Assembly (NCBI GenBank): GCA_025506515.1
Contig: CM046442.1
Location: 63,931,340-63,995,339 of the forward strand
Direction: 5' to 3'
From: Flaveria trinervia
Lineage: Eukaryota; Streptophyta; Magnoliopsida; Asterales; Asteraceae
DNA length: 64,000 nt
Numbering within the stretch: position 1 is the stretch's first letter; every line of letters starts with the position of its first letter. Under the pieces are notes generated by a model. That model had not been told where the DNA came from and ran no database searches. It worked only from the letters and a program-made list of their open reading frames with translations. Shown one piece after another: positions 21,459 through 33,146 of this stretch. The translations under genes were made by a program, and so were the position numbers.

Positions 21459-24400
21459 TTATTCTAGCTGCAACATACCAAGCCGTAACACTAGGTTTTG
21501 GAAAGTTGAACTATCCAAAGGCTTAGTAAAAATGTCTGCAAGCTCATCAGCACTAGGCACAAATTTAGGATCAATCAGGACTTTTTCAAAACAATCCCTA
21601 ATAAAATGATGTCTGATTTCTATATGTTTGGTCCTAGAGTGCTGGACTGGATTTTTGACAATGCACAGAGCTGAAGCACTATCCATTAATAATGGTCTTA
21701 GTCTCTGTAATGCCATAATCCAAAGTTGGTTCTGAAGCCAGAGTACCTGAGAAGTACAACTTGCAGCTGCAATGTACTCTGCTTCAGCAGTGGATGTAGC
21801 AACAGAGTTTGTTTCTTACTCTGCCAAGAAATCAAACAGTTGCCTAGGAATTGACATCCACCAGAAGTTGACTTTCTAGTTAACTTGCACCCTGCATAGT
21901 CACCCTATGAAAAAAAGCAACTAATTTGCAAGAGTGTCCAGTGGAATACATAAACCTAGAGATTGTGTACCTTGCAAATATCTAAAGATCCTCTTGACTA
22001 CAATCAAATGAGACTCTTTAGGAGCAGCCTAAAATCTAGCACAAACACAAGTAGCAAACATGATATCTGGTCTAGAAGCTGTTAAATACATCAAGGACCC
22101 AATCATACATCTGTAAAGTGTTTCATCAACAGCTTTACCTTTCTGATCTGCATCCAGTGGTGTGGTGTTGCACATGGGAGTAGAACAGAGCTTACAATTT
22201 TGTAAATCAAACTTATTCAAAAGACCTTTTGTATATTTTGACTGATGAATAAAGGTTCCATCAGCCTTTTGTTTGATTTGCAAGCCTAGAAAGAACTGTA
22301 ATTCTCCCATTGCACTCATTTCAAACCTCTTTTTCATTAATTTAGTAAAATCATCACACAACTGGGGATCAGAGGATGCAAAAATAATATCATCAACATA
22401 AATTTGAACAAGTAGCTTATGTTGATCCACCTTCTTAATAAACAAAGTTTTATCTATGGAGCCTCTAGTGAAATTATTCTTGAGAAGAAAAGTGGAAAGT
22501 GTCTCATACCAGGCTCTAGGAGCTTGTTTCAACCCATAAAGAGCCTTATCAAGTTTATACACCCATTCAGGATGTTATTGTCCTCAAAACCTGGTGGTTG
22601 ACACACATAAACTTCTTCTTTTATTTTACCATATAAAAATGCACTTTTGACATCCATTTGAAAAACTTTAAGATGGTGGAATGCAGCATAGGCTAAGAAC
22701 AATCTAATTGCCTCTAGTCTGGCTACAGGGGCAAAGGTTTCATCATAATCAATACCTCTTCTTGTGAAAACCCCTGTACAACCAGTCCAGCCTTGTTCTT
22801 AACAATAAGCCCATTTTCATCAGTTTTATTCCTAAACACCCATTTAGTGCCAATTGCACACTTACCTGGGGGTAGAGGAAACTATTCCCACACTTGCTGT
22901 TTTGAACTGAAGTAGCTCAAGCTGCATGGCTTCAACCCATCCATTGTCTCTTAAAGCAACATGATAGTTCTTTGGCTCTAGCTGACTGATGAAGAGAGCA
23001 TAGAAGCAGAAGTTAGACAATTGACTTCTTGTTGAAACTCCAGCATTGATATCACCAATAATTTGAGACATTGGGTGATTCGTCAGCTCTTGATAAATAA
23101 TGATATCTGTGCAAGTGTTTGTAGAACCTTCAGCAGCAGCAGATGTTGATGCAGACTCTTGAAACCAGAATTTGATGGTAACTCAAAAGATGTAGAGGAA
23201 TCAGAGATCTCATCAACATTTGTTGTGGATGGAACTGCTGAAGCTACATGAACATCAAGTTTAGCAGACTCAGGCAGTTGGTCACTAAACTTGAATAGGT
23301 GAGTATTGATATTATCATCATCATCATCAATACCACCAGGTGGAAGACATGCTGCAGAAGATGGTTTATCCACATGATCTGCAACAGCTGGAGGTTGATA
23401 AGGAACATATTGCAGTATGTCCAAATCAAACAACTCCACAGGGTTTTTTGGAATCTTGTCCATTGGAGATTCATTAAACTTTACATGCAGAGTCTCTTCA
23501 ACTATCTTTGTTCTGCAGTTGAAGACTCTGTATGCTTTGCAAGTAGATGAATAACCAATAAAATACCCTGCATCCACCTTAGGATCAAATTTTTGGAGTT
23601 GATCCTTTGTGTTGAGAATAAAATAGGGACACCTAAATGCTTTGAAAAATGAAATTAGAGGAGCCAAGTGATGTAGAACTTCATATGGAGTCTTCATCAA
23701 CCTCTGATTTACTAAGGCTCTATTCTGCACATAGCAAGCTGTGTTAGCAGCTTCAGCCCAAAAGGCCAGTGGCAAACCAGAGTAGCCAACATAGACCTTG
23801 CAGCTTTAATTAGGGTCCTATTCTTTCTCTCCACTACTCCATTTTGTTCTGGAGTCCTTGGGATGCTAAACTGCCTTTTGATTCCTTTGAAGATAAAATT
23901 CATCAAGTGTATGGTTTCTGAATTCAGTTCCATTGTCACTCCTTATACACTTGACTGAAAGGGAATACTGCTTCTCAACATACAACACAAAGTTGATAAT
24001 CTTCTGAGCAACCTCATCCTTTGAATGTAGAAAGAAAGTCCATACAAATCTAGAGTAATCATCCACAATTACCAGACAGTATTTCTTCTTTGCCATGCTC
24101 ATCACTCTCACAAGACCAAATAGATCCATATGCAGTAATTGCAAGCAGGCAGTGGACTTAGGCTCTTCAATAGGTGGGAATGAGACTTTGTGCTGTTTTC
24201 CTTTTAAACAAGCAGTGCAGGTTTCATCACAGTGGAACTCCTTTATTGGTAAACCTCTTACTAAACTATTATGGATCAGCTGATTCATGTTTTTGAAATT
24301 AACATGACCCAGCCTTCTGTGCCACAGTTTAGATTCCTGAGGATAGGCTTTGGAAAATAGGCAAGGATGGCCTCTGATATTTATTTTCTTGGAAAGATCT

Positions 24401-24780
24401 AAGGCATACACTCTTCCTGTCCTGTTGGCCCTCAGGAGAGTGTGATCATCCAACACCTTATCAATCAAATTCAGAACTTTGGATGACAGAATCCTGCAGT
24501 TCTGACTGGTGAAAAGAGCAACATGGCCTTTATCACACATTTGACTGACACTCAAGAGATTGTACATGACATTTTCCACATGATTAACATCATCAAACTT
24601 TATTTCTCCATCGGAGACAAAGCCTTTTCCAATGATGTAACCCTTAGCATCATTGCCAAAAGAAACAAACCCCTTCTTTCCTTGAGAGTAGTCATGAAGA
24701 AGAGAGTTGTTCCCTGTCATATGCATAGATCTCCCACTGTCTACATACCAGATGCTACTTTGCCATGTTGAAGAACCCTG
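21459..24780 (-). pseudogene. pol: Copia pol: protease, integrase, reverse transcriptase, RNase H (element A)
   Basis: In order on the minus strand: protease with active-site D-S-G (SSIWYVDSGRSMHM, near 24750); the pre-integrase HHCC zinc region (LWHRRLGH ... HCDETCTACLKGKQHK); the integrase core with D (LLHMDLFG), D (IRSDNGTEF) and E (NGVVERKN); reverse transcriptase with VYKLDKALYGLKQAPRAWYE and the catalytic YVDDIIF (near 22400); RNase H ending in GMLQLE at 21459. The frame is broken near 23900, 23090, 22860, 22560 and 21720, and a TAG replaces a glutamine in FATCVCARF-stop-AAP (near 22030). The same stop is in C but not in B. Non-functional as read. Confidence 0.92.
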
Positions 24781-24793
24781 CAATCATAAACAA

Positions 24794-27638
24794 TTAGTTA
24801 GTTTTTGAGACCCAAACCTTTTTGGTTTTGGGTCTATTCACATCAACAGATGGTAAACTAACAGACTTGCTATGAATAACAGCCTGAGGGGATGGAGATG
24901 GTGAAGAAGAAGAATCCTTTGGCATGGATTTCTTCTCTGTGGTTTCAACACAGGAGCATCTAATTGGTTGACTCTCCCCAATAGATGTTGAACCATCATA
25001 ACAAGTTGTGTCTGATTTTGTGATAAAGCCTTCAGCTCATCAGACACATTAGTGCTTAAGTTTGATGGGTTCCTGTGTTGTACCATCTCTCTTTGAGCAA
25101 CCTCAGCTGTTACCTGTTTAACCCCTTTCTTTTTGGATTTTGGGGTCACAGGTTTTGATGTTGCTCGTACAAATTTGATTTCAACCTCAGTTTTCATTTT
25201 ATCCATTTTCTCTTTAATGTTTTCATTATGTTTGAGTTTGGAGCCCTTTTTATACCAGCAATCATTAGTAAGATGATTGAATAAGCCACATATTTCACAT
25301 GGCTTTCTCTTCATCTTAAGTTGATCATCTGCTGAAGAAGATGAAACTACTGAAGACTTGTTCTTCAGCAGTTTGCTATCAGTACTAACAATTTTCTTTC
25401 CTTTAGTACCTGCTTTCTTGATATCTTCTTCAGTAGTTTTCCCACCCTTTCTACTTGCAGTTTTCTTTCCTTTAGTACATGTAGTAGTTTGGGCTTGTTC
25501 TCCAAGTGTTATGACATTCTTTTTAGTATTTTCAGTACTTTGTGAAATATCACCTGGAGTGATCAACTTTGTGATCATGTGAGTGTCAGCATTTGAACCA
25601 TCAACATCAGCTGATAGGTTCTGAGAGGAATTAATGCTGGCTTCTACTTTTGATGGTGCTGTATCAGATAAGATCACATAATGAAAAGGATTGGTTATTG
25701 CTTTCACCATCAGATTCTACCTCTGCTCTGGGAGTAAAATCTGTAGGAGGAGCAGTGTGATTATAACCAATGCCAAACTTCACATTGGAAGCAGATTGCT
25801 TACTAAGAAGCATTTCAAAACCCTTGCAAGAATTTACCCGTCGATCACACTCTACCTGGGTAGTTGCAAGTGTTTCTTTGAGGTCTCTGTACTTCTATAG
25901 AAGTATCTCTTCCCTAGCCTTATCATCAGTGATTTGGCATTTAAGTTTGTAAATCTCATCATTCTTATCATTAATCACAGACTCAAATTCAACTTTGCTT
26001 TTGGAAATGTTTGTTCTAGCTCAATGTTCTTGTTAATTAAAGCTACATTTGCTTCTCTAATAGATGCAAATGCGGCTATGCATGTTTCAGAACATAGTTT
26101 GGCTTTTGCCTCAGAGGATACCTGTGATACCTGTGGTGGAAGGCATTAGAAGATGAAGTATCAGCAGACTCCAAAGCCATAAGAGCTAGATTTCCAAAAG
26201 GACTGTCACCACCATGTTGACCAGCACCAGAGAACAGTTGTTCATGACCAGACAAATCATCTGGTAAACTGCTCCAGTCAACAACTCCTGGGGTGAAAAA
26301 GCTGTGTTGTTGAGGTTGAGTTGTTGATGAGATTGGGAAGGTTGAGGTTCAGGTAATGCATGTGGTTGTTGTTCAATTGGAGCTTGAATCGGATTTGGCT
26401 GAGGCATGTAATAGCAGGGAAAAGGATATGACATTTGACCCTGGGGGACAAAGTATGCAGGAGATACAGGGTGTGAATGATGACCAGAACCAGTAGTATG
26501 TTGCCCTCTGTTTTGTGGACTAGTGCTAGGAAAAGTCACAAAGGGTGCAGAAGAGTTAGATCCAGTTGATCTACACTCTCTTGCAAAGTGTCCAAGCCTT
26601 TGGCATTTGTGAAACCTCAACTTACTCTTGTCAAAACCAACTTTGGTTTTGCCAGAGAGTCCAGGAAAATTCCTGCCAGTTCTCTTGTAGAACTTCTGAG
26701 ATCTGATATTAACTAAGGCCATTTGGCTTAGAATATCCATCTCTTTTAAATCATCATCAGCAATTCCTTCGGATCATCCATGATGAAGCACAGATTGTCA
26801 CTATTACTGCCAGAATGACTATCAATACCAACAAATGCATGATCAGAACTGTTTGAAGAGAAATCAATATGCTCATCATAATTGCTTTCAGATGCAGCAT
26901 ATTCTGACTCATGACCAACCAATGCAGTGTTCCCTGGTACAAAGTCATCAGTGAGCTTTCCTGATGATGACAGTTCCTTTTCTGCTCTATCTCTCTTTCG
27001 AATGTAAGCACTTTCCCATGAAGTTGGGTGAGAGATAGGCTATCCAGATTTGCACTGGAGCATAAGACAATAGTGTATGTGTCCCATCTCTTAGGCAGTG
27101 ATCTGAGGAATCTGTTATTCATCTGGCTGTTGGTGTATTCCTGTTTCACCATTTTTAGCTCAGAGATCAAACAGGAAAAACGCTGAAACTGTTGAGTCAG
27201 TGTCTCACCCTTTCTATGAGAGAATGTCTCATATTTTGGGCGAGGATTTCTCTGTTGTTTGCTAAGACCTCATCAGTTCCACCGAATTGTTCCTTCAGTG
27301 CATTCCAGAGGTCATGAGCAGTTTCATGATGCATAAGCCCTGAATAGATTTCATTCGGCGTGCCATGTCCAGAATTCCATGGGCTTTAGCATCAATCTCA
27401 AACAGTTTCCGATCTTCATCTGAGTATTGTTCCTTCTTCTTCGGAACCATTTGATTGGTTTCTGGATTGTTCACCATAGGCTTATGTGGTCCATGTACCA
27501 CATATGTCCAACAACCTGAACTGTTATTAGACAGGTGACGAAGCATCCTTCGTTGCCATATGTTATACTCAATCCTAAACAACATCGGAGGCTTGGTTGA
27601 GGACCGGTATTGTGAGGGTCATTAGAAGGAGTAGTCAT
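24794..27638 (-). pseudogene. gag: Sirevirus-type gag (element A)
   Basis: Start MTTPSNDPHN at 27638 (a frame-continuous upstream methionine at 27659 exists, but B starts at this one). Contains the gag core with NRFLRSLPKRWDTYTIVL, a first CCHC knuckle (CQRLGHFAREC, near 26600; its first Cys is lost by mutation in A, F-H-K-C, but present in B), a Gln/Pro-rich region (about 26550-26290), and a second knuckle CEICGLFNHLTNDC (near 25290) inside a Lys/Ser/Thr-rich tail. Ends KTKKVWVSKTN and TAA at 24794-24796. Length, about 940 codons, is large for copia but usual for Sireviruses, whose gag is extended. Several frameshifts divide it. Confidence 0.85.
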
Positions 27639-27861
27639 CTCAGATTCAACCAAATTCAATTAAGCTATAGCGATTTAGAACAAAACACAACAAACCAAAT
27701 TGAACAAAGAGAGATCTCAAAATGGATAAACGAAAGCGCAGAAATTCAATAATCTATAACCATTCTTGCAAATGTGCTAATTCAATCAAACATAGATATC
27801 AATAGCAGTTTCAATGATCAACTGTTAGATCGATCAATGATTAACCAGCTCTGATACCATT
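27639..27861 (-). promoter_or_regulatory. Leader and primer binding site of element A
   Basis: The minus strand at 27859-27848 reads TGGTATCAGAGC, a perfect tRNA-iMet complement two bases from the LTR. The leader to the gag start is about 210 bases. Confidence 0.9.
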
Positions 27862-28690
27862 TGTTAAGTCAGTGATCTACGTTTGATTGATTAGAGAGTA
27901 TAGCAGCGGAAATCAAACAATGAATTAGCCAATTCACAAGAACACAAAAGATATTCAAGGTAAGAACAAACGGTTATAGGCAGAGAGAATTCAGCAAAAT
28001 ATATTCATTCAATATTCGCTTTCGTGGTAACAGAATGTCACACATACAATTAGGTCAACACCTCTTATATAGGAGATGCGACGTCTGCTGATGTCACTTG
28101 ATAGTGACATCTAACAGAATTTATTCAAACTACTGATAGTTAACACAACTACTGAAGATGTCAAACAGCTGACATCTTCTTACAAAAATGCTAAGTGTTA
28201 ACTATCACTACAACTACTGAAAAGAAACTACTGAAACTACAACGACTGAAGAACATGCTCTTCAGTCCTTTTACAAATACTGAAACGAAAAGAAAACTAC
28301 TGAAAAGAAACCATCACAACAACTGAAGAGTACTTCTTCAGCTGTTGTAACAAACTCTGAAGGCTTTAGTACTTGTACTTGAACTTCAGCTGTTGTCATC
28401 AGCTGATGTCTTCAGTCTTTGTACTTCAGCTGTTGATCTTTAGTACTTTGTTCTTCAGTTGTTGATCTTCAGACTTTGGTCTTCAGCTGTTGAAGTCTTC
28501 AGTACTTTAGTCTTCAGCTGTTGATCTTCAAACTTTGGTCTTCAGCTGTTGAAGTGTTCAGTACTTTAGTCTTCAGCTGTTGATCTTCAGACTTTGTTAC
28601 AACAGCTGATCAAGTCTTCAGCAGTTGTTGTGATGTCTGTAGGACTTAGAGGTTTTTCTGATCAGGCTCATTGGTTCTTTTGGTCCAACA
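27862..28690 (-). repeat. 5' LTR of element A
   Basis: 829 bases. Same as 16384-17155 except for scattered transitions and one extra 57-base unit of the CTTCAGCTGTTG array near 28500-28580. TATATAA (minus) near 28066-28072. Confidence 0.9.
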
Positions 28691-29175
28691 AAGGGTAAAC
28701 CTGCTCTCGGATTATGGTATCCAAAGGAAGGATACTTCAATCTCTATGCTTACATTGACAGTGACCACGGGGGATGTAACTTAATACAAAATACATTTCT
28801 AGGAGTTGTCAATTTTTGGGTCCTAGGCTGGTCTCTTGGCAGTGCAAGAAGTACATATATGTTTTAATAGTAGAAGTTGAGTATAAAGCAACATCAACTT
28901 GTTGCTCTCAAGTACTCTGGATTCAAAATCAGATGCTTGACTATGGTTTTAACTTCTTGCACACTCTTATTCATATTGAAATCACAACAGCGATGTTTAT
29001 CACAAATAATCTTGTTCAGCACTAAAAAACAAAACATATTGAAATTATATATCACTTTTTAAGAGATTGTGCTAACAAATGGTTAATCAAATTCATTCAG
29101 GTTCACACTAACAATCAATTGGATGATTTATTTACTAAGGAATTCAAACCAAGTCAGTTTGAATTCCTAGTTTAA
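28691..29175 (+). pseudogene. pol: Copia pol end, RNase H (element H, right part)
   Basis: Continues the pol broken at 16383: GKPALGLWYPKEGYFNLYAY, the RNase H stretch D-S-D-H-G-G-C, then VEYKATSTCCSQVLWIQNQM (equivalent to AEAEY...QVLWLQNQ in B), ITTAMFITNNLVQH, H-F-L-R-D-C and the end DDLFTKEF...FLV with a stop at 29173-29175. Internal shifts and stops are present. The join across A restores the usual order RYLKGKP, which proves nesting. Confidence 0.88.
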
Positions 29176-30274
29176 TCAATTGACATGATTATCATTAAGT
29201 AAAAACTAAAACTTTAAAAATAATTCAAATATTACAAAAATCATAAAGAGAAGTTATTTTGTTGAAGAATATGATGTATACTTCAAATGGGAAATGATAT
29301 AATTACAATAGTTATATCATTCACTGTGCTTATTTCAAAATTCCGAAAGACTGACATGACTAATCTGATATGCGGGTTGGCTCAACTTGGAAAAGAAGAT
29401 ACATGCTGTGATGATCTAAAATCGATATTCAATTGTGAAGCACTCATATCAGAGTATTGGTATGTATTGGCTTATCCAAGTGTATGTATGTGTAGTAACC
29501 TAAACACACCAAGTAATGATGTCTTATGAATCTCTCTCACCTACATTAATTTCTTCTCTGTTTTGCTGAGCAAAAATCTAAAGAAACAAGCACATAGTGT
29601 TGATGTCATGATCTAAAAGATTCCCAATATGGAACACATCCATCATGGATAAATTAATAAAATATTACATTCCTTGTGATTGAAGAAAAAGAATCCCATT
29701 ATGGATCACCTTCCAAAGTGAAATGAAAAGGAATCCCAATGTGGATCAAATCAATAAAATGATCAAAGTAAATGAATCCCAATAAGGATTAGTGAAAATG
29801 AGATATCATAATTTAAATGACTCGATCAAGTAAGTTGTGAAAAAGTTCTACCATGCATTTCAGGTGGGTGGTTGATCATTCCATGCTTTTGAGTGTGGGG
29901 TACATGTTGAATACTCAAATTAAACAGAACATGATAAATATCACATGCATCACAATATTAACCAAGCATGAGTTTAAGAGGACAAACAAGCCTTCAATCA
30001 ATAAGCTCATAACCATGTCTATTTTACTAACAAAAGCTTACACTTGTGTAATGTAAGATTGATATGATCTGAAGAAAGGTATACTTCCTCTTCATGTACA
30101 GATAAGAAAACAAAATCATTAAAAAAATATTTCATTTTCAATATTTATAAATTCTTAATGTCTCTATCCCTTTATGGATATAAAATTTAGGGGAGTAATT
30201 TAAAATTTTGATTAGTTTGTACATTTATTTCCTTTCTTAACATTAACATCATAAAATCAAAAAGGAATTGAATG
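29176..30274 (+). other. Spacer after pol of element H
   Basis: No protein recognised. Contains four loosely repeated GAATCCCAAT-GGAT units at about 29615-29790, and a polypurine-tract-like TTTAGGGGAGTAA near 30188. The opening (ATGGGAAATGATA near 29288) resembles the D spacer near 52927. Confidence 0.5.
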
Positions 30275-31463
30275 TGTTGGTGCAGAAGTTATACTATAGT
30301 ATCTCAGTCTATGTAGAAATCTAGAAGCATAAAAGTCCAAGACTAGTCAAACATAGAAACTTGTATCACATCGGATGAACAAGCCAATCCAAGCAAAAAA
30401 TGACAATCCTAACAATAGTTAAAACTTCATAAGAAACAAATCAAAAGAATCAACTTCATAACAGTCAAAAGCAGAAGACATCTCCTCATAAAAGTCGATG
30501 AATGAGCAGAAAAACTGCAAAAAAACTACATTGCAGAATCATTAATTATTGATTAAGTTCAAAAATTAATGTGGGTAAGTGCAGTGGTTAATGCAGGTGA
30601 ATGTATCCCAGGCATATAACGTGGTAACAGTTTTAATTCAGTAAAAACAAAGTGAAACTAATGAGGACAAGATAACTCTACCACATTTGTTTCAACAACA
30701 AATGCATATATGCAGAAGTGTTGAAAACTTATGCGAAAATAGTTGTTCAACACCTTTCTTTATGAGGTTAAGTTTTTTTTTCGGTTGCATTTCATTATGT
30801 AGATAAGTTTATTCAACCGCATTTCATAAATGTGGTTATCAATATTGAAACTTTGTTGTATGTGTATAAAAAATGTGTAAAAAGGTGCTTAATCTCTTTT
30901 GTCTTGATGTTGTCTGAAAGTCAAGAAATGCGGACAAACTCATAGTTCTACCACATTTGCTGAAGTAAATGTGGAAAAGGAAGTTTTTTCTATCACATTC
31001 GGTACAGTATACAAATGTTGACAAACTTTGTTCAATCGCATCTGCTATAGTGTACAAATGCTGATCAATTTTGTTTAAATGTATTTGCTACAGTGTACAA
31101 ATGTTAGCAATGTATTAAAACATCTACATTTGTCACAATACACAAATGCTATGAAGTTTTTATACTTCCGCATTTGTAACAATAAAGAAATGCTAAAGAT
31201 CAAATCCCTAGTACATTTTCTACATTGAAAACCAAAAATCAACCACATTTGTTAGGAAACTTGTAACATTTGTAAAAGCCATTAAATTGACTATTTAAAC
31301 CAACTTCAAAAGGTCATTTAATACTTTTCAAATTTGAGAGAGTTATAGTGTGACGAGCGTTTATCACTATTCTACATCCTATGAAAGAAAGAATAATGTG
31401 AAGAAAAAGAAAGAAATGAAATTTAACCCAAGCTAAGGGGTTAAATGTGTCAAAAGGACAACA
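30275..31463 (+). repeat. Candidate LTR of element H with inverted-repeat array
   Basis: Bounded by TGTTGGTGC and GGACAACA, a TGTTG/CAACA pair, but without a partner, target duplication or primer site, so the limits are tentative. Inside, 30655-31290 holds many CATTTG/CAAATG inverted pairs, for example CCACATTT...AAATGTGG at 30951-30974. A TATA-like TATTTAAA lies at 31292-31299, just after the array. Confidence 0.4.
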
Positions 31464-32020
31464 AACTTTCAAAGTTGGTGAATAAAGGTGGTATGGATGC
31501 CTTAATGATCACACCATACCTTTTCATTTGGATTTTTAGTGAGACAAAAAGAAGAGCAGAAGCTAAAAACTCTCAAGTATTTGAAGAGGAGAAGAAGAAG
31601 ATCGAATATAAGGTAAGAATTCATGGTTTTATGGTGTTTGTATGTTTAGTTGTGTGTGTATGTTTGGTTGCATGCTTATTTGTGTTTGTATGTTTGGTTG
31701 TGTGTGTTTGGTGGTTTCTAGGTGTTGAACTTGTAGCAAATGTGTTTTGAAGGAAGTCATATGGAAAGAGCCGGTAAGGTGAGTTCTAGAACCCCCTTTT
31801 TTACTTGTTTTAAACTGGTTTGGGGCTGAAAATGCATGTATAAGCATTTTTTAAAGGTGGGTGTGTACCCGAATGCTTATGTGTGTGTATTTGGGTGGAT
31901 TTTGATTTGGGGTGTTTTATGATGTATGATTGTGTTATGCCTATGTTTTGTTGCTTAGAGTGTTAGAACTAAGCCTAGAACATGATAGTTGATGATTGAC
32001 GCTGAATTGGTATGATTATA
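31464..32020. other. Unassigned stretch left of element B
   Basis: A plus-strand frame from 31448 codes for about 57 residues rich in K and E (ETKRRAEAKNSQ) up to a GTAAGAATT that resembles a donor site. I recognise no family. 31630-31715 is a TATGTTTG/TTGTGTG low-complexity run. The sequence joins 44474 once B is removed. Confidence 0.35.
32016..32020. repeat. Target site duplication of element B, left copy
   Basis: TTATA here is repeated exactly at 44469-44473 just after the right LTR. Confidence 0.85.
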
Positions 32021-32911
32021 TGTTGGACCAAAAGAACCAATGAGCCAAGATCAGAAAACCTCTAAGTCCCACACGGTATCACAACAACTGCTGAAAGCCT
32101 CATCAGTAGTTTGACAAGTGCTGAAGACTTCAACAGCTGAAGATCAAGTGCTGAAGACCTTAACAGCTGAAGAACCAAAGTGCTGAAGTACAACAGCTGA
32201 AGAACACAAGTGCTGAAGCTGAAAGACCAAAGTACTGAAGTACAACAGCTGAAGAGTTCACAAGTGCTGAAGATCAACAACTGATGTACAAAGTTGAAGA
32301 CAAAGACTGAAGACATCAGCTGATGATATCTACTGAAGTCATCAGCTGATGAAACACCTGAAGGTCAAAGTCTGAAGATCAAGTACTGAAGCCTCAGTAG
32401 TTTGTCACAACTGCTGAAGAGTACTTCTTCAGTAGTTGTGATATCAGTAGTTTTATATTTTTATGTTTAGTAGTTTTGTAAAACGACTGAAGAGCTTGTT
32501 CTTCAGTCGTTGTAGTTTCAGTAGTTTTATATTTTGTACTTAACATCTGATATGTTCTCAGTAGTTGTGAACATTTCAGTAGTTTGTTAAGAGTTAGTTA
32601 TTTTGTATTAGATCTGCCAGTTGTCACTTTCCGTGATAACAGCAGTGATTGTTGCACTCTATATAAGGAGTGACAACCTATTGTAATCAGTGAGGAATGA
32701 GTAATTGAATGGAATGAATGATTGATTTGATTAGAAATATTCTACATCTATAAACATTCCTAGAAATCAGAAATACATATTCTCTCCCTATAACCGTATG
32801 CGATCTTAATGCTTACAAGTATCGATTGCTTGCTACAATTTGTCTAATTCTTGTTTGTATTCCGCTGCTTTGTATTCTGATACATCAAACTTGTGATCTC
32901 TGATCCTGTCA
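32021..32911 (+). repeat. 5' LTR of element B
   Basis: 891 bases, TGTTGGACC to GATCCTGTCA. An array of AACAGCTGAAG, AGTGCTGAAG and TCAGTAGTT units covers about 32075-32600. TATATAA at 32660-32666 sets the promoter; the array lies directly upstream. Confidence 0.93.
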
Positions 32912-32913
32912 AA

Positions 32914-32928
32914 TGGTATCAGAGCTGG
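32914..32928 (+). promoter_or_regulatory. Primer binding site of element B
   Basis: TGGTATCAGAGCTGG, complementary to initiator tRNA-Met, two bases after the LTR. Confidence 0.92.
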
Positions 32929-33146
32929 TTAATCATTGATCGATCTAATAATTGATCATTGAAACTGCTATTCAAGATCTAAGTTTGATTGAATTAGCTT
33001 TTGTTTTTGCAAGAAACGGTTATAGAGATTGAATTTTCTGTATTTCTGCTCATTCATCCTGAGATCTTTTTCTTGGTTCTCATTGAGTTTGTTGTGGTTT
33101 GTCTAAAACTTTTTAAAACTTGAACTAAACTGTTTTTGAACTAAAA

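Larger units (their letters stand above)
16384..28690 (-). mobile_element. Element A: complete-length Sirevirus-like copia element, family 1
   Basis: 12.3 kb on the minus strand: 5' LTR 27862-28690, primer site, gag, pol, spacer with array, aORF, polypurine tract, 3' LTR 16384-17155. It interrupts the pol of H; TAAGG before and AAGGG after share 4-5 bases, consistent with a target duplication. LTRs differ by roughly 14 substitutions (mostly transitions) and one 57-base unit. Coding regions carry stops and frameshifts. Confidence 0.9.

Noticed and set aside
31448..31610. Small plus-strand frame ending at a donor-like GTAAGAATT, possible host exon
   Set aside because: No family recognised, no second exon, and the region sits among element remnants; kept only as a remark.
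32075..32600. Regularly spaced short repeats resembling a CRISPR array
   Set aside because: Units are imperfect, overlapping and in both orientations, lie inside LTRs of plant retrotransposons, and no cas gene is present.
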